Shown here: in pieces, positions 17,124-25,775 of the stretch | Numbering within the stretch: position 1 is the first letter of the stretch | Layout: each line of letters starts with the position of its first letter | Assembly: GCF_002198655.1 (NCBI RefSeq) | Contig: NZ_MWLN01000214.1 | Coordinates: 7,292-63,511 of the forward strand | Origin: Kineosporia sp. A_224 | Lineage (GTDB): Bacteria > Actinomycetota > Actinomycetes > Actinomycetales > Kineosporiaceae | Length of the DNA stretch: 56,220 nucleotides | Direction: 5' to 3' | Program-made: the position numbers and the translations under genes | The notes under the pieces: generated by a model | The model's database searches: none | What the model was told of the DNA's origin: nothing | Seen by the model: the letters and a program-made list of their open reading frames with translations, nothing else

Positions 17124-17221
17124 CTGAGACAGCCGTACCCCCGGTCGTCACAAGAGCGCTCCAACGCCCGACACGCCGTGTTCCCGGGTCGTTGGTGTGT
17201 TCTGCGGCACGGCTGTCTCAG
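17124..17221. repeat. 98-bp nested inverted-repeat element with perfect 13-bp ends
   Basis: CTGAGACAGCCGT (17124-17136) and ACGGCTGTCTCAG (17209-17221) are perfect inverted repeats. Inside lies a second hairpin, CCAACG...CGTTGG (17161-17166 and 17190-17195), which contains ACACG-C-CGTGT. It lies between two convergent genes, so it may be a bidirectional terminator. The sharply bounded ends also resemble a miniature transposable element, but no flanking target duplication is evident. Confidence 0.55.
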
Positions 17222-17252
17222 ATGCCGGACGGCGTAGGGCCCGGTTCGTGGG

Positions 17253-18533
17253 TCAGTCGCCGGCGAGCGCGTCCCCGGGGCGCAGGACGGCGCCGACACC
17301 CGGGATCGCCTGGGTCTGCCCGAACTCGACGAGCCGCTGCGCGGCCGTGACCCCGTTCTCGCCGGTCGCGGACATCCGCGCCGCGATGAGCCCGGCGACG
17401 AGCGGCGCGGAGAACGACGTGCCGCTCCACCGGGCCATCCCGGAGAACTCCTGCGTCTCACCCTTCCGCGGCGACTCCTGGTACGTGTAGCAGCCGTGCG
17501 CGAAGGCGTTGACGAGGTCCTCGCCCGGTGCGTAGACGTCGACCCAGCCGCCGTGGTTCGAGAACCACGCCCGGTCGTCTCCGCGTGCCGAGAGCGCACC
17601 GACGGCGACGGTGTTCGCCATCGCGGCGGGCAGGAACGGGTCGCGGACCGAGTCGTTGCCGGCGGACACGACGAGGACGACACCCTTGTGCCGCGGCAGG
17701 ATCGTCTCGACGACGTGGCGCAGCGCGAGCATCCCGCTGTTGCCGTACGCGTAGGTGCCGGCCGACAGGCTGATGACGTCGACACCCGCGCGAAGCATCT
17801 CGACGATCCGCATCGCGATCTCGGTCTCGAAGGCACCGCCGGCGAGCGAGAAGGTGCGCAGCACGTGGACGTCGGCACGCGGCGCGATGCACCGCACGAC
17901 GCCGGCGATGAAGGTGCCGTGCCCGGTGTAGACGGGGATGTTGCCCGCTCCGTCGGTCTCCTTCTCGTACTCGCCGGTGACCCCGACGAGCCAGTCATGG
18001 TCGGTGCCGGCGTTCTCGAAGAGGCCCGTGTCGATGACGCCGACGAGGACCCCGGCGCCGTCGGGACTGCCGCTCGCCTGCGGGGGCCAAGGCCGGGAGT
18101 GCTCGGGGACGTACTCCGGCTCGGTCGCCGGGCAACGAGAACCCGGCAGGATCGGTGGCGTGATCGACAGCAGGTGATCCACGGCTGCGACATCGACCCC
18201 GAGTTCGGCCTCGACCTCTGCGAGTGCCTCGAGGACGTCGACCTTGTCCGGAAGCGCGATCTGGGAGATGCCAGCAAACAGGTTCGGCCGGATGACTTCG
18301 AACGCAGCCAGGTCGCTGTCGAATCGTGCTGCGAGAGTTCGGATCACGAGGTTGAGATATCCGTCGCGGACGACGAGCCGACCTCGCCTGAACACGGCGC
18401 GCGGCGGCAACCCCGGCTCCTCGCCCTTCGGCACATCAGGCCAGTTCGGCGGATCGGTCTGGACCTGCCCCTCGAACGCACTGAGCAGAAGCTCCGTCTG
18501 CTCGCGCTGGACGGACCGTCTGTCGATCGGCAT
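17253..18533 (-). CDS. Cytosolic subtilisin-like (S8) serine protease
   Basis: A 426-residue protein. The catalytic residues are all present: Asp168 in VGVIDTGLF, His205 in TGHGTFIAG, oxyanion Asn293 in VSAGND and Ser373 in SGTSFSAP. There is no signal peptide, so it acts inside the cell, unlike most S8 enzymes. The N-terminal ~150 residues form a separate region with FEVIRPNLFAGISQIALPDKVD, perhaps a sensor or inhibitory domain. The start at ATG 18533 is backed by AAGGAG. It is transcribed divergently from a TPR-CHAT protein only 84 bases away, suggesting a functional pair. The DNA for its N-terminal part has clearly lower GC than its catalytic part. Confidence 0.9.
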   Translation of the reverse strand: MPIDRRSVQREQTELLLSAFEGQVQTDPPNWPDVPKGEEPGLPPRAVFRRGRLVVRDGYLNLVIRTLAARFDSDLAAFEVIRPNLFAGISQIALPDKVDVLEALAEVEAELGVDVAAVDHLLSITPPILPGSRCPATEPEYVPEHSRPWPPQASGSPDGAGVLVGVIDTGLFENAGTDHDWLVGVTGEYEKETDGAGNIPVYTGHGTFIAGVVRCIAPRADVHVLRTFSLAGGAFETEIAMRIVEMLRAGVDVISLSAGTYAYGNSGMLALRHVVETILPRHKGVVLVVSAGNDSVRDPFLPAAMANTVAVGALSARGDDRAWFSNHGGWVDVYAPGEDLVNAFAHGCYTYQESPRKGETQEFSGMARWSGTSFSAPLVAGLIAARMSATGENGVTAAQRLVEFGQTQAIPGVGAVLRPGDALAGD

Positions 18534-18605
18534 GGCCGACTCCTTCGCCCCGAATGATCTACGTGCCCGCGATGGGTAAGTCTGTTGCCATGTGTGCAAC
18601 CTGTC

Positions 18606-18611
18606 TATGGT
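18606..18611 (+). promoter_or_regulatory. Leaderless -10 element of the TPR-CHAT gene
   Basis: TATGGT ends six bases before the ATG at 18618, within the 84-base divergent spacer shared with the subtilase gene. Confidence 0.5.
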
Positions 18612-18617
18612 CTTTCC

Positions 18618-21254
18618 ATGCCGACCAGAACGCGACGTCGGCAGCCTCTCGACACGGAGGCGCTGCTAGCCCTCGCCATGTCACGCCCACTGGAGGCTGA
18701 GCGTCGGGCTCGGTCGATCCTTGCGGGGCAACCTGACCCGGCCGCAGCAGCTACCGCTCGCCAGGCACTCGGCATCGTGCTTCGTGACCGTGGGGAAACC
18801 CACGCAGCGTGTCGCGAGCTCAGGCGGGCACTCAAGACCGCGGAGACGATGGGCGACACCGCACGCAGCGCCGACATCATGTCGACGCTGGGTGTCACCC
18901 TCGCCTTACAGGGAGACACGACGGCGGGGATCGCCTGCCTCACCACAGCGCGTTCGCTGGTTAGAGGCGCGGCGGCAGGGCGCGTCCTTGTGCGGCTCGG
19001 GTATGTCCTCACTTTGAAGGGGCACCAGCACGAGGCCCTCGAAGAACTCTCGGCCGCTGTGACGCTGCTGCACAGGGCAGGTGACGAACTGTGGGAGGTA
19101 CGCGCAAGGAACAACCACGCGGTCGTCGCACTCGCTCTGGGAGAGACCGACCTGGCCGAAGCAGAGTTCACCGCAGCTGCAGAGCACTTCGAGCGAGCTG
19201 GGCAGCAGTTCGAGCACGCGATCGCCACTCATCACTGCGGCGCCGCCGCCATCGCCGGCGGCAGGCTCCCGCGGGCTCTCGAGCTGTTCGCCCAGAGTCG
19301 GCGTCAGTACGAAGCACTCGATGTCTTCGTGCCGGAACTGGATCTCACAGAATGCTGGGCGCTCATCGCGGCGGGACTGTCGTCCGACGCGCACGTGACG
19401 GCAACTACGGCCTTGTCGAAGGCTGGTCGGCTGAGAAGTCGGCCAATGGCCGTCGCAGACCTGCACCTCATCGCCGCAAGTGCGGCCGTCGCGATCGGGC
19501 AGCACACCGACGCAGAGCGTCATGCGAAGGCAGCAGCTCGCTTGTTCGAGAGTCAGGGGCGGCCCGCCTGGGCAGACCAAGCACGACTCGTCGCGCTGGG
19601 GGCAGCCATCGCGGACCGCCTACCGTCGCGCCTCGACGCGACCCGGGCAAGCACTCTCGCGCTGCGGCTCAGAAGGCTGGGCTTCGAGAACGCCGCGCAC
19701 GCCCATCTCGTTGCCGCCAGGATCGCGCTCGCCGCCCGTCGTACAGATCTTTCCATCTCCCATCTCACCGCAGCCGCCACCTCCCGCCGCCGCGGCTCCG
19801 CCATCGACCGCGTCACCGGCTGGCTCGCCCAGGCCCTGCTCTGCCGCACGATGAACAACCCCCGAGCGATGCTCGCCGCCTGCTCACGCGGCCTCGACGT
19901 CCTCGAGGAGTACCGCCTCACCCTCGGCGCCACCGAGGCCCGGGCCACCGCGACGACCCACGGCCGCGAGCTCGTCGAGATCGCACTGCGGCACGCGGTG
20001 GCGACGAACGACGCCCACAAGGCGGTCCGCTGGAACGAGCGGCTGCGCAGCACCCAGTGGCTGCCGTCGTCCGCGCAGGACCGCGCCGATCCGGCGCTCG
20101 TCGCCGAGCTGGCCGCCGTCCGGGACGTGAGCCGGCAGCTCGCCGAGCAGCAGGGCGACGAGGCGGCCCTCGCCCGGTTGCGCCGCCGGCGCGACCAGCT
20201 CGAGGCGTCGGTGCGGTCCCGGGCGCTGCGCCGCGAGGCCGGCCCGGCCCCCGTCGACAGCAGCCCACGGGCGCGGACCAGCACAGCCGACCGCTGGCGG
20301 CCTCCGGACGGCATCGCCCTCGTCGAGCTGTTCGAGCTCGACGGCACCCTGTACGCCGTCACCGCGACGAGCCGGCGCACGAAGCTCCACGAGGTCGGCC
20401 CGGCCGACGCCGCGGCGACATCCGTGCAGCACGGCCAGACCCTGCTCCGCCGCACCGCCCGCGGCGCCGCCCGGCACACCGACCAGCTCCTCGCCGCCGC
20501 CGGGCAGCAGCTCCAGACCCGGCTGCTCGGCCCGGCCGCCGCCGAGATCGAGCGCAGCGGCGCGCAGACCGTCGTCCTCGTCACGACCGCCCGGCACTAC
20601 GCCGCCCCGTGGACCCTGCTCCCCGTGCTCGCCGAGCGCGGCGTCTCGATCTCGCCGTCCAGCCAGGCCTGGCGACGGGCGGACGCCGCCCGCCCGCCGC
20701 GCGACGGGCACGTCGCCCTCGTCTCCGGGCCGGGCCTCGCGACCGGCGGTGGCGAGCTCGGGGCGCTGGCGGCCGCGCACAAGGAACCCATCGTGCTCAC
20801 CGGCCCGGATGCCACCGCCGAGCGCGTCCTCGCCACGATCGACCGCGCGGCGCTCGCGCACATCGCCGCCCACGGCACGTTCCGCTCGGACAACCCGCAG
20901 TTCTCCTCGCTGCGCCTCGCCGACGGCCCGCTCACCGTCTTCGACCTCGAGCGCCTGCACCGGCCCCCGCACCGGATCGTCCTCGCGAGCTGCGACTCCG
21001 GCGTCATGGCCCCGGCCGGCGCCGACGAGCTGCTCGGCCTCGTCACGTGCCTCGTCTCGCTCGGCACGACCGGCGTCCTCGCACCGATCTCGCCGGTGAA
21101 CGATGCCGCCACGGTCGGGTTCATGGTCGCCGTCCACGCCGGGCTCGCCGGCGGGCTCGGCCTCGTCGAGGCCGCCCGCCAGGCCCGCGAGAAGCACGCG
21201 GACGACGCCCTCGCCCGCGCGACCGCCGCCTCCTTCCTCGTCTTCGGCGCCTGA
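18618..21254 (+). CDS. TPR-CHAT (caspase-like) protease
   Basis: An 878-residue protein. Residues about 20-470 are TPR-like helical repeats (A/L-rich pairs such as AADIMSTLGVTLALQGDTTAGI-type units). Residues about 470-560 include a charged helical stretch (LARLRRRRDQLEASVRSRALRR). Residues about 580-878 are a CHAT domain with the caspase-like dyad: His752 in HIAAHGTFRSDNP and Cys792 in IVLASCDSGVMAP. CHAT domains with TPR sensors act as activated proteases in several bacterial immune or cell-death systems. The ATG at 18618 is preferred over one 11 codons upstream because of the -10 box. The first ~1.1 kb of the gene has lower GC than the remainder. Confidence 0.9.
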   Translation: MPTRTRRRQPLDTEALLALAMSRPLEAERRARSILAGQPDPAAAATARQALGIVLRDRGETHAACRELRRALKTAETMGDTARSADIMSTLGVTLALQGDTTAGIACLTTARSLVRGAAAGRVLVRLGYVLTLKGHQHEALEELSAAVTLLHRAGDELWEVRARNNHAVVALALGETDLAEAEFTAAAEHFERAGQQFEHAIATHHCGAAAIAGGRLPRALELFAQSRRQYEALDVFVPELDLTECWALIAAGLSSDAHVTATTALSKAGRLRSRPMAVADLHLIAASAAVAIGQHTDAERHAKAAARLFESQGRPAWADQARLVALGAAIADRLPSRLDATRASTLALRLRRLGFENAAHAHLVAARIALAARRTDLSISHLTAAATSRRRGSAIDRVTGWLAQALLCRTMNNPRAMLAACSRGLDVLEEYRLTLGATEARATATTHGRELVEIALRHAVATNDAHKAVRWNERLRSTQWLPSSAQDRADPALVAELAAVRDVSRQLAEQQGDEAALARLRRRRDQLEASVRSRALRREAGPAPVDSSPRARTSTADRWRPPDGIALVELFELDGTLYAVTATSRRTKLHEVGPADAAATSVQHGQTLLRRTARGAARHTDQLLAAAGQQLQTRLLGPAAAEIERSGAQTVVLVTTARHYAAPWTLLPVLAERGVSISPSSQAWRRADAARPPRDGHVALVSGPGLATGGGELGALAAAHKEPIVLTGPDATAERVLATIDRAALAHIAAHGTFRSDNPQFSSLRLADGPLTVFDLERLHRPPHRIVLASCDSGVMAPAGADELLGLVTCLVSLGTTGVLAPISPVNDAATVGFMVAVHAGLAGGLGLVEAARQAREKHADDALARATAASFLVFGA

Positions 21255-21289
21255 GGGCCGTCCACTACACCGTCGCGAAGATCGAGACA

Positions 21290-21307
21290 CCTACCCGATC
21301 GGGCAGG
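21290..21307. promoter_or_regulatory. Putative MnoR operator, copy 1 (CCTACCCG-AT-CGGGCAGG)
   Basis: An 18-bp near-perfect inverted repeat in the promoter region of the iron-type alcohol dehydrogenase-mnoSR operon, 136 bases before the first start codon. Sixteen of 18 positions match the site upstream of mno at 30133-30150. NarL/LuxR-type response regulators bind inverted repeats of about this size. Confidence 0.6.
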
Positions 21308-21443
21308 TCGGGACTGGCCGCCGGGGCCGGGGACCGGGCCCGCCCGGTCGGTTACCGTCACCACACGGGGCAGGACGGGGGACCCACCTCCCGCCGACCT
21401 CCGACGACGCCGCACGGGACGACGACGCCCCAGGAGGACCGCG

Positions 21444-22793
21444 ATGAGCGCAGTGCCCGCGGGACGCCCCATGTCCGGAAAGCCCGCTTCCGCTGCTGCG
21501 CTCACGCTGCGCAGCGGGGTACCGTCGAAGGGCCGCCGCGAGTCTCGCGGGCGCTGGTTCGCTCCGACGAAGGAGGCCGCGATCGTGACGCTGAGCCTCC
21601 CCGACCTCCCCGAGGCGGCACCGGAGCCGGCCGCCGCGCGACCGGCGTCCGTCGTGAAGTTCCACGCGCCCGAGATCGTCTTCGGCCACGGCAGCCTCGC
21701 CGAGGCCGGGCACTGCGCGCTGCGCCTGGGCGCCCGCCGGCCGTTCGTCGTCACCGACCCCGGCATCGTCGAGGCGGGCTGGGTCGCCGAGCTCGTCGGG
21801 CACCTCGCCGCCGTCGGGCTGCCCGCGACCGTCTGGACCGACGTCACCCCGAACCCCAAGGACCACGAGATCGCCGCGGGCTACGAGCGGTACCTCGAGT
21901 CCGGCGCGGACGTCATCATCGCGATAGGCGGCGGCTCGTGCATCGACGCCGCGAAGGGCGTCGCGATCCTGTCCGGCAACGGCGGGCGGATCCTCGACTA
22001 CGCCGGTGTCGACCGCGCCGACCGGCCGATCCCGCCACTCATGATGATCCCTTCGACGTCCGGCACCGGCGCCGACGTGAGCCAGTTCTGCATCGTCACC
22101 GACACCGCCCGCGCGATGAAGGTGACGATCATCGGGCGGGCCCTGGTCCCCGACATCTCGCTCACCGACCCGCGGCTGCTCACGACGATGCCCGACGACC
22201 TCAACGCGGCGACCGGGCTCGACGCCCTGACCCACGGCATCGAGGCGTACGTCTCCCGCGCGCACCACCCGCTGACCGACATCCATGCGCTGTCCGCCGT
22301 GCGGCTCATCGGCCGCGACCTCGAGCGCACGATCGTGCAGCCGGACGACGAACCCGCCCGCACCGGGATGGCGCAGGCGAGCCTGGAGGCCGGGCTGGCC
22401 TTCACGAACGCGATCCTCGGCGCGACGCACGCGATGAGCCACCAGGTCGGCGGCCTGCTCGACGCACCGCACGGGGTGTGCAACGGAGTCCTTCTGCCGC
22501 ACGTGATCCGCTACAACGCGGCGACCGACCCGAGCCGCTTCGCCGTCCTCGCGGACGCCGTCGGGCTGCCGGTCTCCGGGGTGCCGGCGTCCGAGGCCGC
22601 ACTCATGCTCGCCGACTGGGTGCGGGCGCTCGGCGACCGGGTCGGCGTGCCGAAGGGCCTGCGCGAGCTGGGCGTCAGTGAGGCCGACCTGCCGCGGCTG
22701 GCGAGCACCACGCTCGAGGACGCCTGCCTGACGACGAACCCGCGCGACACCGACGCGTCCGCCGTCGAGGCGCTCTTCCGGGCCGCCCTGTGA
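21444..22793 (+). CDS. Iron-containing alcohol dehydrogenase (group III)
   Basis: A 449-residue protein. The cofactor motif is AIGGGSCIDAAKGVAI, the substrate/phosphate region is PSTSGTGADVSQFCIV, and the metal ligands lie in LDALTHGIEAYVSRAHHP and ATHAMSHQVGGLLDAPHGVCNG. It is close to 1,3-propanediol- or ErcA-like dehydrogenases. Two starts are possible, each with a good ribosome site: ATG 21444 (AGGAGG, spacing 6) and in-frame GTG 21585 (AAGGAGG, spacing 8). The shorter form (402 residues) fits the family; the extra 47 residues are low-complexity. It heads an operon with the sensor kinase and response regulator and carries the putative MnoR site, so it is probably part of alcohol sensing or oxidation. 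Confidence 0.9.
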   Translation: MSAVPAGRPMSGKPASAAALTLRSGVPSKGRRESRGRWFAPTKEAAIVTLSLPDLPEAAPEPAAARPASVVKFHAPEIVFGHGSLAEAGHCALRLGARRPFVVTDPGIVEAGWVAELVGHLAAVGLPATVWTDVTPNPKDHEIAAGYERYLESGADVIIAIGGGSCIDAAKGVAILSGNGGRILDYAGVDRADRPIPPLMMIPSTSGTGADVSQFCIVTDTARAMKVTIIGRALVPDISLTDPRLLTTMPDDLNAATGLDALTHGIEAYVSRAHHPLTDIHALSAVRLIGRDLERTIVQPDDEPARTGMAQASLEAGLAFTNAILGATHAMSHQVGGLLDAPHGVCNGVLLPHVIRYNAATDPSRFAVLADAVGLPVSGVPASEAALMLADWVRALGDRVGVPKGLRELGVSEADLPRLASTTLEDACLTTNPRDTDASAVEALFRAAL

Positions 22794-22803
22794 GGAGCCG
22801 GCC

Positions 22804-24126
22804 GTGAGCAGCGCGGACCTCGCCTCGCTCACCGGCGTCCGCTCGGGCAAGAACTCCTACTACCGCGAGTTCCGCCGCAGCTCCGAGCGGCTCGAGGCCG
22901 CCGTCCGCTCGCTCGACCACATCTCGGTCGCCCTCGTCCGTACCGTCGAGGGCCCGCGCGCGCTGCTCACGGCCGTCGTCCAGGCCGCCGCCGAGCACCT
23001 CCAGGCGCGCTGGGTCGTGCTCGCCGTCGCCGACGGCTGCCTGCCCGAGTCCAGGCCCCGGTTCCTCGGGCTCGACGAGACGGGCCGGGTCGTCGACACC
23101 GTCGAGGCGCTGCCCGAGGAGGCCCGGCCGTGGCTGGCCCGGCTGCGCGGCGACCCGCCGGACCGCGCCGAGGCCGAGGAGTCCGGGCTTGTCGTCGTCC
23201 CGATGTCGATCGACGGCGTCCCGGTCGGCGGCGTCGCCGGCCGGGCGGCGTCCCGCGAGCTCACCGAGCCGCTCGACCTCTCGGTGCTGCGGATCCTCGT
23301 CAACCAGGCGGCCGTCGCGCTGCACACCGCCTCGCTCTACAACTCCAGCGTCGCGCTGCGCACCCGGGCCGACCAGCTCACCCAGGAGGCGAACCAGCAC
23401 GCCCGCGACCTCGCCGTCCGCAGCCAGGAGCTGCAGAGCGCGCAGGCGCTGCTCATCGCCGCCCGCGAGCGCGAGGCACTGGACGTCGAGCGGCACCGGA
23501 TCGCCCGCGAGCTCCACGACAGCGTGACGCAGTACGTGCTCTCGGCGGGGATGGCGGTCGAGGTCGCCCGCGGGGAGCTGGAGGGGACGGACGTCGCCCG
23601 TCGGCTCGCCGAGGCCCGGGACCTCACCCAGCACGCGGTCGGCCAGCTCCGGGCGGCGATCTACTCGCTCAACCAGACCGGGGACGGCGACGCACCCGTC
23701 CTGCCCCGGCTGCTCGAGCAGGCCTGCGCACTGCACGCCCGGCCCGGCCTCGCCGTCGACCTGCGGCTCGAGGGCTCGCCGGTCGCGCTGCCGGTCGCCG
23801 CGGAGCAGTCCCTGGCCCGGCTCGCCGGCGAGGCGCTGTTCAACGTCTCCGCGCACAGCGGCGCGAACCGCTGCGTCGTGCGGCTCTCCTACGGCGGCAG
23901 CCAGATCCGGCTCACCGTGGACGACGACGGCACCGGCGACCCGGCGACGCTGCGCACCCTGCTGCGGGTCGAGGAGGCCGGCGACGTCGACGGCCGGCAC
24001 CGGGGCCTGGTCAACATGGCGAGCCGCGCCGAGGAGCTCGGCGGCAGCTTCGCCGTCCGCCGGTCCCGCCTCGGCGGCGTCCGGACCCTCGTCCAGGTGC
24101 CCGTCGTCCGGAGAGCAGCGTCATGA
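22804..24126 (+). CDS. mnoS: Sensor histidine kinase of the methanol-dehydrogenase locus (MnoS/MadS-like)
   Basis: A 440-residue soluble kinase without membrane segments. A GAF-like domain (about residues 40-170) is followed by a coiled-coil (TRADQLTQEANQHARDLAVRSQELQ), then HisKA_3 with phospho-acceptor His in RHRIARELHDSVTQYVLSAG and HATPase_c with EALFNVSAHSGAN (N box) and VDDDGTG (G1 box). It presumably senses an alcohol or aldehyde, or their redox effect, through the GAF domain. The GTG start at 22804 follows TGAGGAG 10 bases after the dehydrogenase stop. Its own stop overlaps the response-regulator start (ATGA). The mnoS name is given from locus context (mno and mftM nearby) and architecture. 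Confidence 0.85.
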   Translation: MSSADLASLTGVRSGKNSYYREFRRSSERLEAAVRSLDHISVALVRTVEGPRALLTAVVQAAAEHLQARWVVLAVADGCLPESRPRFLGLDETGRVVDTVEALPEEARPWLARLRGDPPDRAEAEESGLVVVPMSIDGVPVGGVAGRAASRELTEPLDLSVLRILVNQAAVALHTASLYNSSVALRTRADQLTQEANQHARDLAVRSQELQSAQALLIAAREREALDVERHRIARELHDSVTQYVLSAGMAVEVARGELEGTDVARRLAEARDLTQHAVGQLRAAIYSLNQTGDGDAPVLPRLLEQACALHARPGLAVDLRLEGSPVALPVAAEQSLARLAGEALFNVSAHSGANRCVVRLSYGGSQIRLTVDDDGTGDPATLRTLLRVEEAGDVDGRHRGLVNMASRAEELGGSFAVRRSRLGGVRTLVQVPVVRRAAS

Positions 24127-24791
24127 CCCAGACCGCCGCACTGAGCGCCCCGACGAGCACCGACCTCATGCTCGTCGACGACCACGCGATCGTCCGCCAG
24201 GGCCTGCGTGCCGTCCTCGAACGGGAGCACGACCTGCGCGTCGTCGCCGAGGCGTCGTCGCCGGCCGAGGTGATCGCCGTCCTCGGGCACGCGACGCCGC
24301 ACGTGCTGCTGCTCGACCTCAAGCTCTCCCCGAACCAGGACACCGAGGGTCTCGACCTGTGCGCCCGGATCACCAAGGAGCACCCGGCCGTCGCGGTCCT
24401 CGTGCTGACGACGCTCCTCGACGACCGGCTCGTCCTCGACGCGATCACGAGCGGCGCCAAGGGATACGTCGTCAAGGACGTCGACACGAGCGAGCTCGTC
24501 CGGGCGATCCGCGCCGTCCGGCAGGGCGGCAGCGCGTTCGACGCCCGCAGCGCCGCCGCGATGGTCCGCAGCCTCAACGCCGCCGGCGAGGCCGAGGCCC
24601 GCCGGCTCACCGAGCGCGAGCTCGAGGTGCTCCGGATGCTCGCCCAGGGCATGTCGAACCGCACCATCGGCGGCAAGCTCTTCATCTCCGAGACGACCGT
24701 GAAGTTCCACGTCGGCAACCTCATGCGCAAGCTCGAGGTCTCCCGCCGCGCGGAGGCGGTCTACGCAGCGAGCAAGCTCGGCCTCATCTGA
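24123..24791 (+). CDS. mnoR: NarL/LuxR-family response regulator (MnoR/MadR-like)
   Basis: A 222-residue response regulator. The receiver has acidic pair VDDHAIVRQGLRAVLE, phospho-acceptor Asp in VLLLDLKLSP, Thr in LVLTTLLDD and Lys in KGYVVKDVD. The C-terminal HTH is LTERELEVLRMLAQGMSN...ISETTVKFHVGNLMRKLEV. It is translationally coupled to the kinase. In mycobacteria MnoSR is a two-component system required for methanol-dependent expression of mno. The 18-bp palindrome present before both dehydrogenases of this locus is the best candidate target. Confidence 0.88.
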   Translation: MTQTAALSAPTSTDLMLVDDHAIVRQGLRAVLEREHDLRVVAEASSPAEVIAVLGHATPHVLLLDLKLSPNQDTEGLDLCARITKEHPAVAVLVLTTLLDDRLVLDAITSGAKGYVVKDVDTSELVRAIRAVRQGGSAFDARSAAAMVRSLNAAGEAEARRLTERELEVLRMLAQGMSNRTIGGKLFISETTVKFHVGNLMRKLEVSRRAEAVYAASKLGLI

Positions 24792-24818
24792 ACCCACCCC
24801 GGGCACCGGCGGACGGCG

Positions 24819-25775
24819 TCACAACCGGTCGAGGACCAGCCAGCCGCCGTGGTGGTCGTCGACGCGGGCGGCCCAGCCGTTGGTGCGCAACGACTCCCCC
24901 GTGCTGCACAGGTCGTCGAGGCCGATCGTCCGGACGTGCCCGAACGTCGGGTCCGCGTCGTCCTCGATCGGCACCGCGACGACGACGCGGCGCCGAGCGA
25001 GCCGGGTCGCCTCGTCGAGGATCCTCGCCCCGTGGGCGGCGTCGACGTGCTCGAGCAGGTGCAGCACCGTGACGACGTCGACGGCGCGGTCCGGCAGCGG
25101 CACCCGGGCCGCGTCGCTCGCCATCGTGCGCACCGGCGTCCCGAGCCGGCGCGACATGACGTCGAGCAGCCGGGCGGTGCCGGGCGCGACGTCGCACGCG
25201 AGGACGTCCCGGACCGCACCGGCCCGGCCGTCCGCGACCCGCAGCGGCAGGAAGCCGAAGCACGACCCGAGGTCGAGCAGGCTGCGCGCACCCGTCCGCG
25301 CGACGAGCGCCTCGGTCCGCAGGTAGATCGGCGCGAACTCCGCGAGGGTGCCGGCACCAGCCGCTCCGGCACCGGCGCGTGTGCCGTCCGTGAGCTCGGC
25401 GAGGCGGTACAACGTGTTGCGGTAGAACGCCTCCCACGCCGTGCCGGGGTCCTCGTGACAGGTGAGCACGACGCCCGCGACGATGCTCTCGAAGGCGTCC
25501 GCGCCGACGACCCAGCCGGGCGCGAAGAGCTCGTCGGCGACGAGCGCCGAGACGTCGGCCGACACCGACGTCGTCCCGAGGCCGTGGACGACGAGCAGCC
25601 GCCCGCCGAGCCGGCCGATCCCGAAGTGCGTCGTCCGGCCGACCCAACGCTCCGGGCCGATCAGGGCCATCGGCCGGCGCCGGACGACGACGACCGCCTC
25701 GTCGACGTACCGGCCGTCGGGCGCGGGGCGGAACGGGTCGACGGGCACCGGCTCACCGGCCGGCAGCGCGCTCAT
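24819..25775 (-). CDS. mftM: Mycofactocin oligosaccharide methyltransferase MftM
   Basis: A 318-residue SAM-dependent methyltransferase. The SAM site is SLLDLGSCFGFLPLRVAD, then VLACDVAPGTARLLDVMS, and VVTVLHLLEHVDAAHG. Residues 1-130 form a family-specific N-terminal part (MALIGPERWVGRTTHFGIG, CHEDPGTAWEAFYRNTLY). MftM methylates a glucose of the mycofactocin side chain. In mycobacteria it is encoded away from the mft core, beside the mnoSR/mno genes, which is the situation here. The start at ATG 25775 overlaps the VWA stop (ATGA), so it ends the mno-moxR-VWA-mftM transcription unit. The assignment rests on remembered family features and context rather than an alignment. Confidence 0.78.
   Translation of the reverse strand: MSALPAGEPVPVDPFRPAPDGRYVDEAVVVVRRRPMALIGPERWVGRTTHFGIGRLGGRLLVVHGLGTTSVSADVSALVADELFAPGWVVGADAFESIVAGVVLTCHEDPGTAWEAFYRNTLYRLAELTDGTRAGAGAAGAGTLAEFAPIYLRTEALVARTGARSLLDLGSCFGFLPLRVADGRAGAVRDVLACDVAPGTARLLDVMSRRLGTPVRTMASDAARVPLPDRAVDVVTVLHLLEHVDAAHGARILDEATRLARRRVVVAVPIEDDADPTFGHVRTIGLDDLCSTGESLRTNGWAARVDDHHGGWLVLDRL

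Noticed and set aside
17124-17221. Insertion sequence remnant with transposase
   Set aside because: No transposase frame or target-site duplication is visible; only the inverted-repeat element itself is supported.
18618-21254. Gasdermin or type III-E CRISPR effector locus
   Set aside because: No gasdermin-like protein, CRISPR array or cas gene lies within the window, so only the protease pair is claimed.
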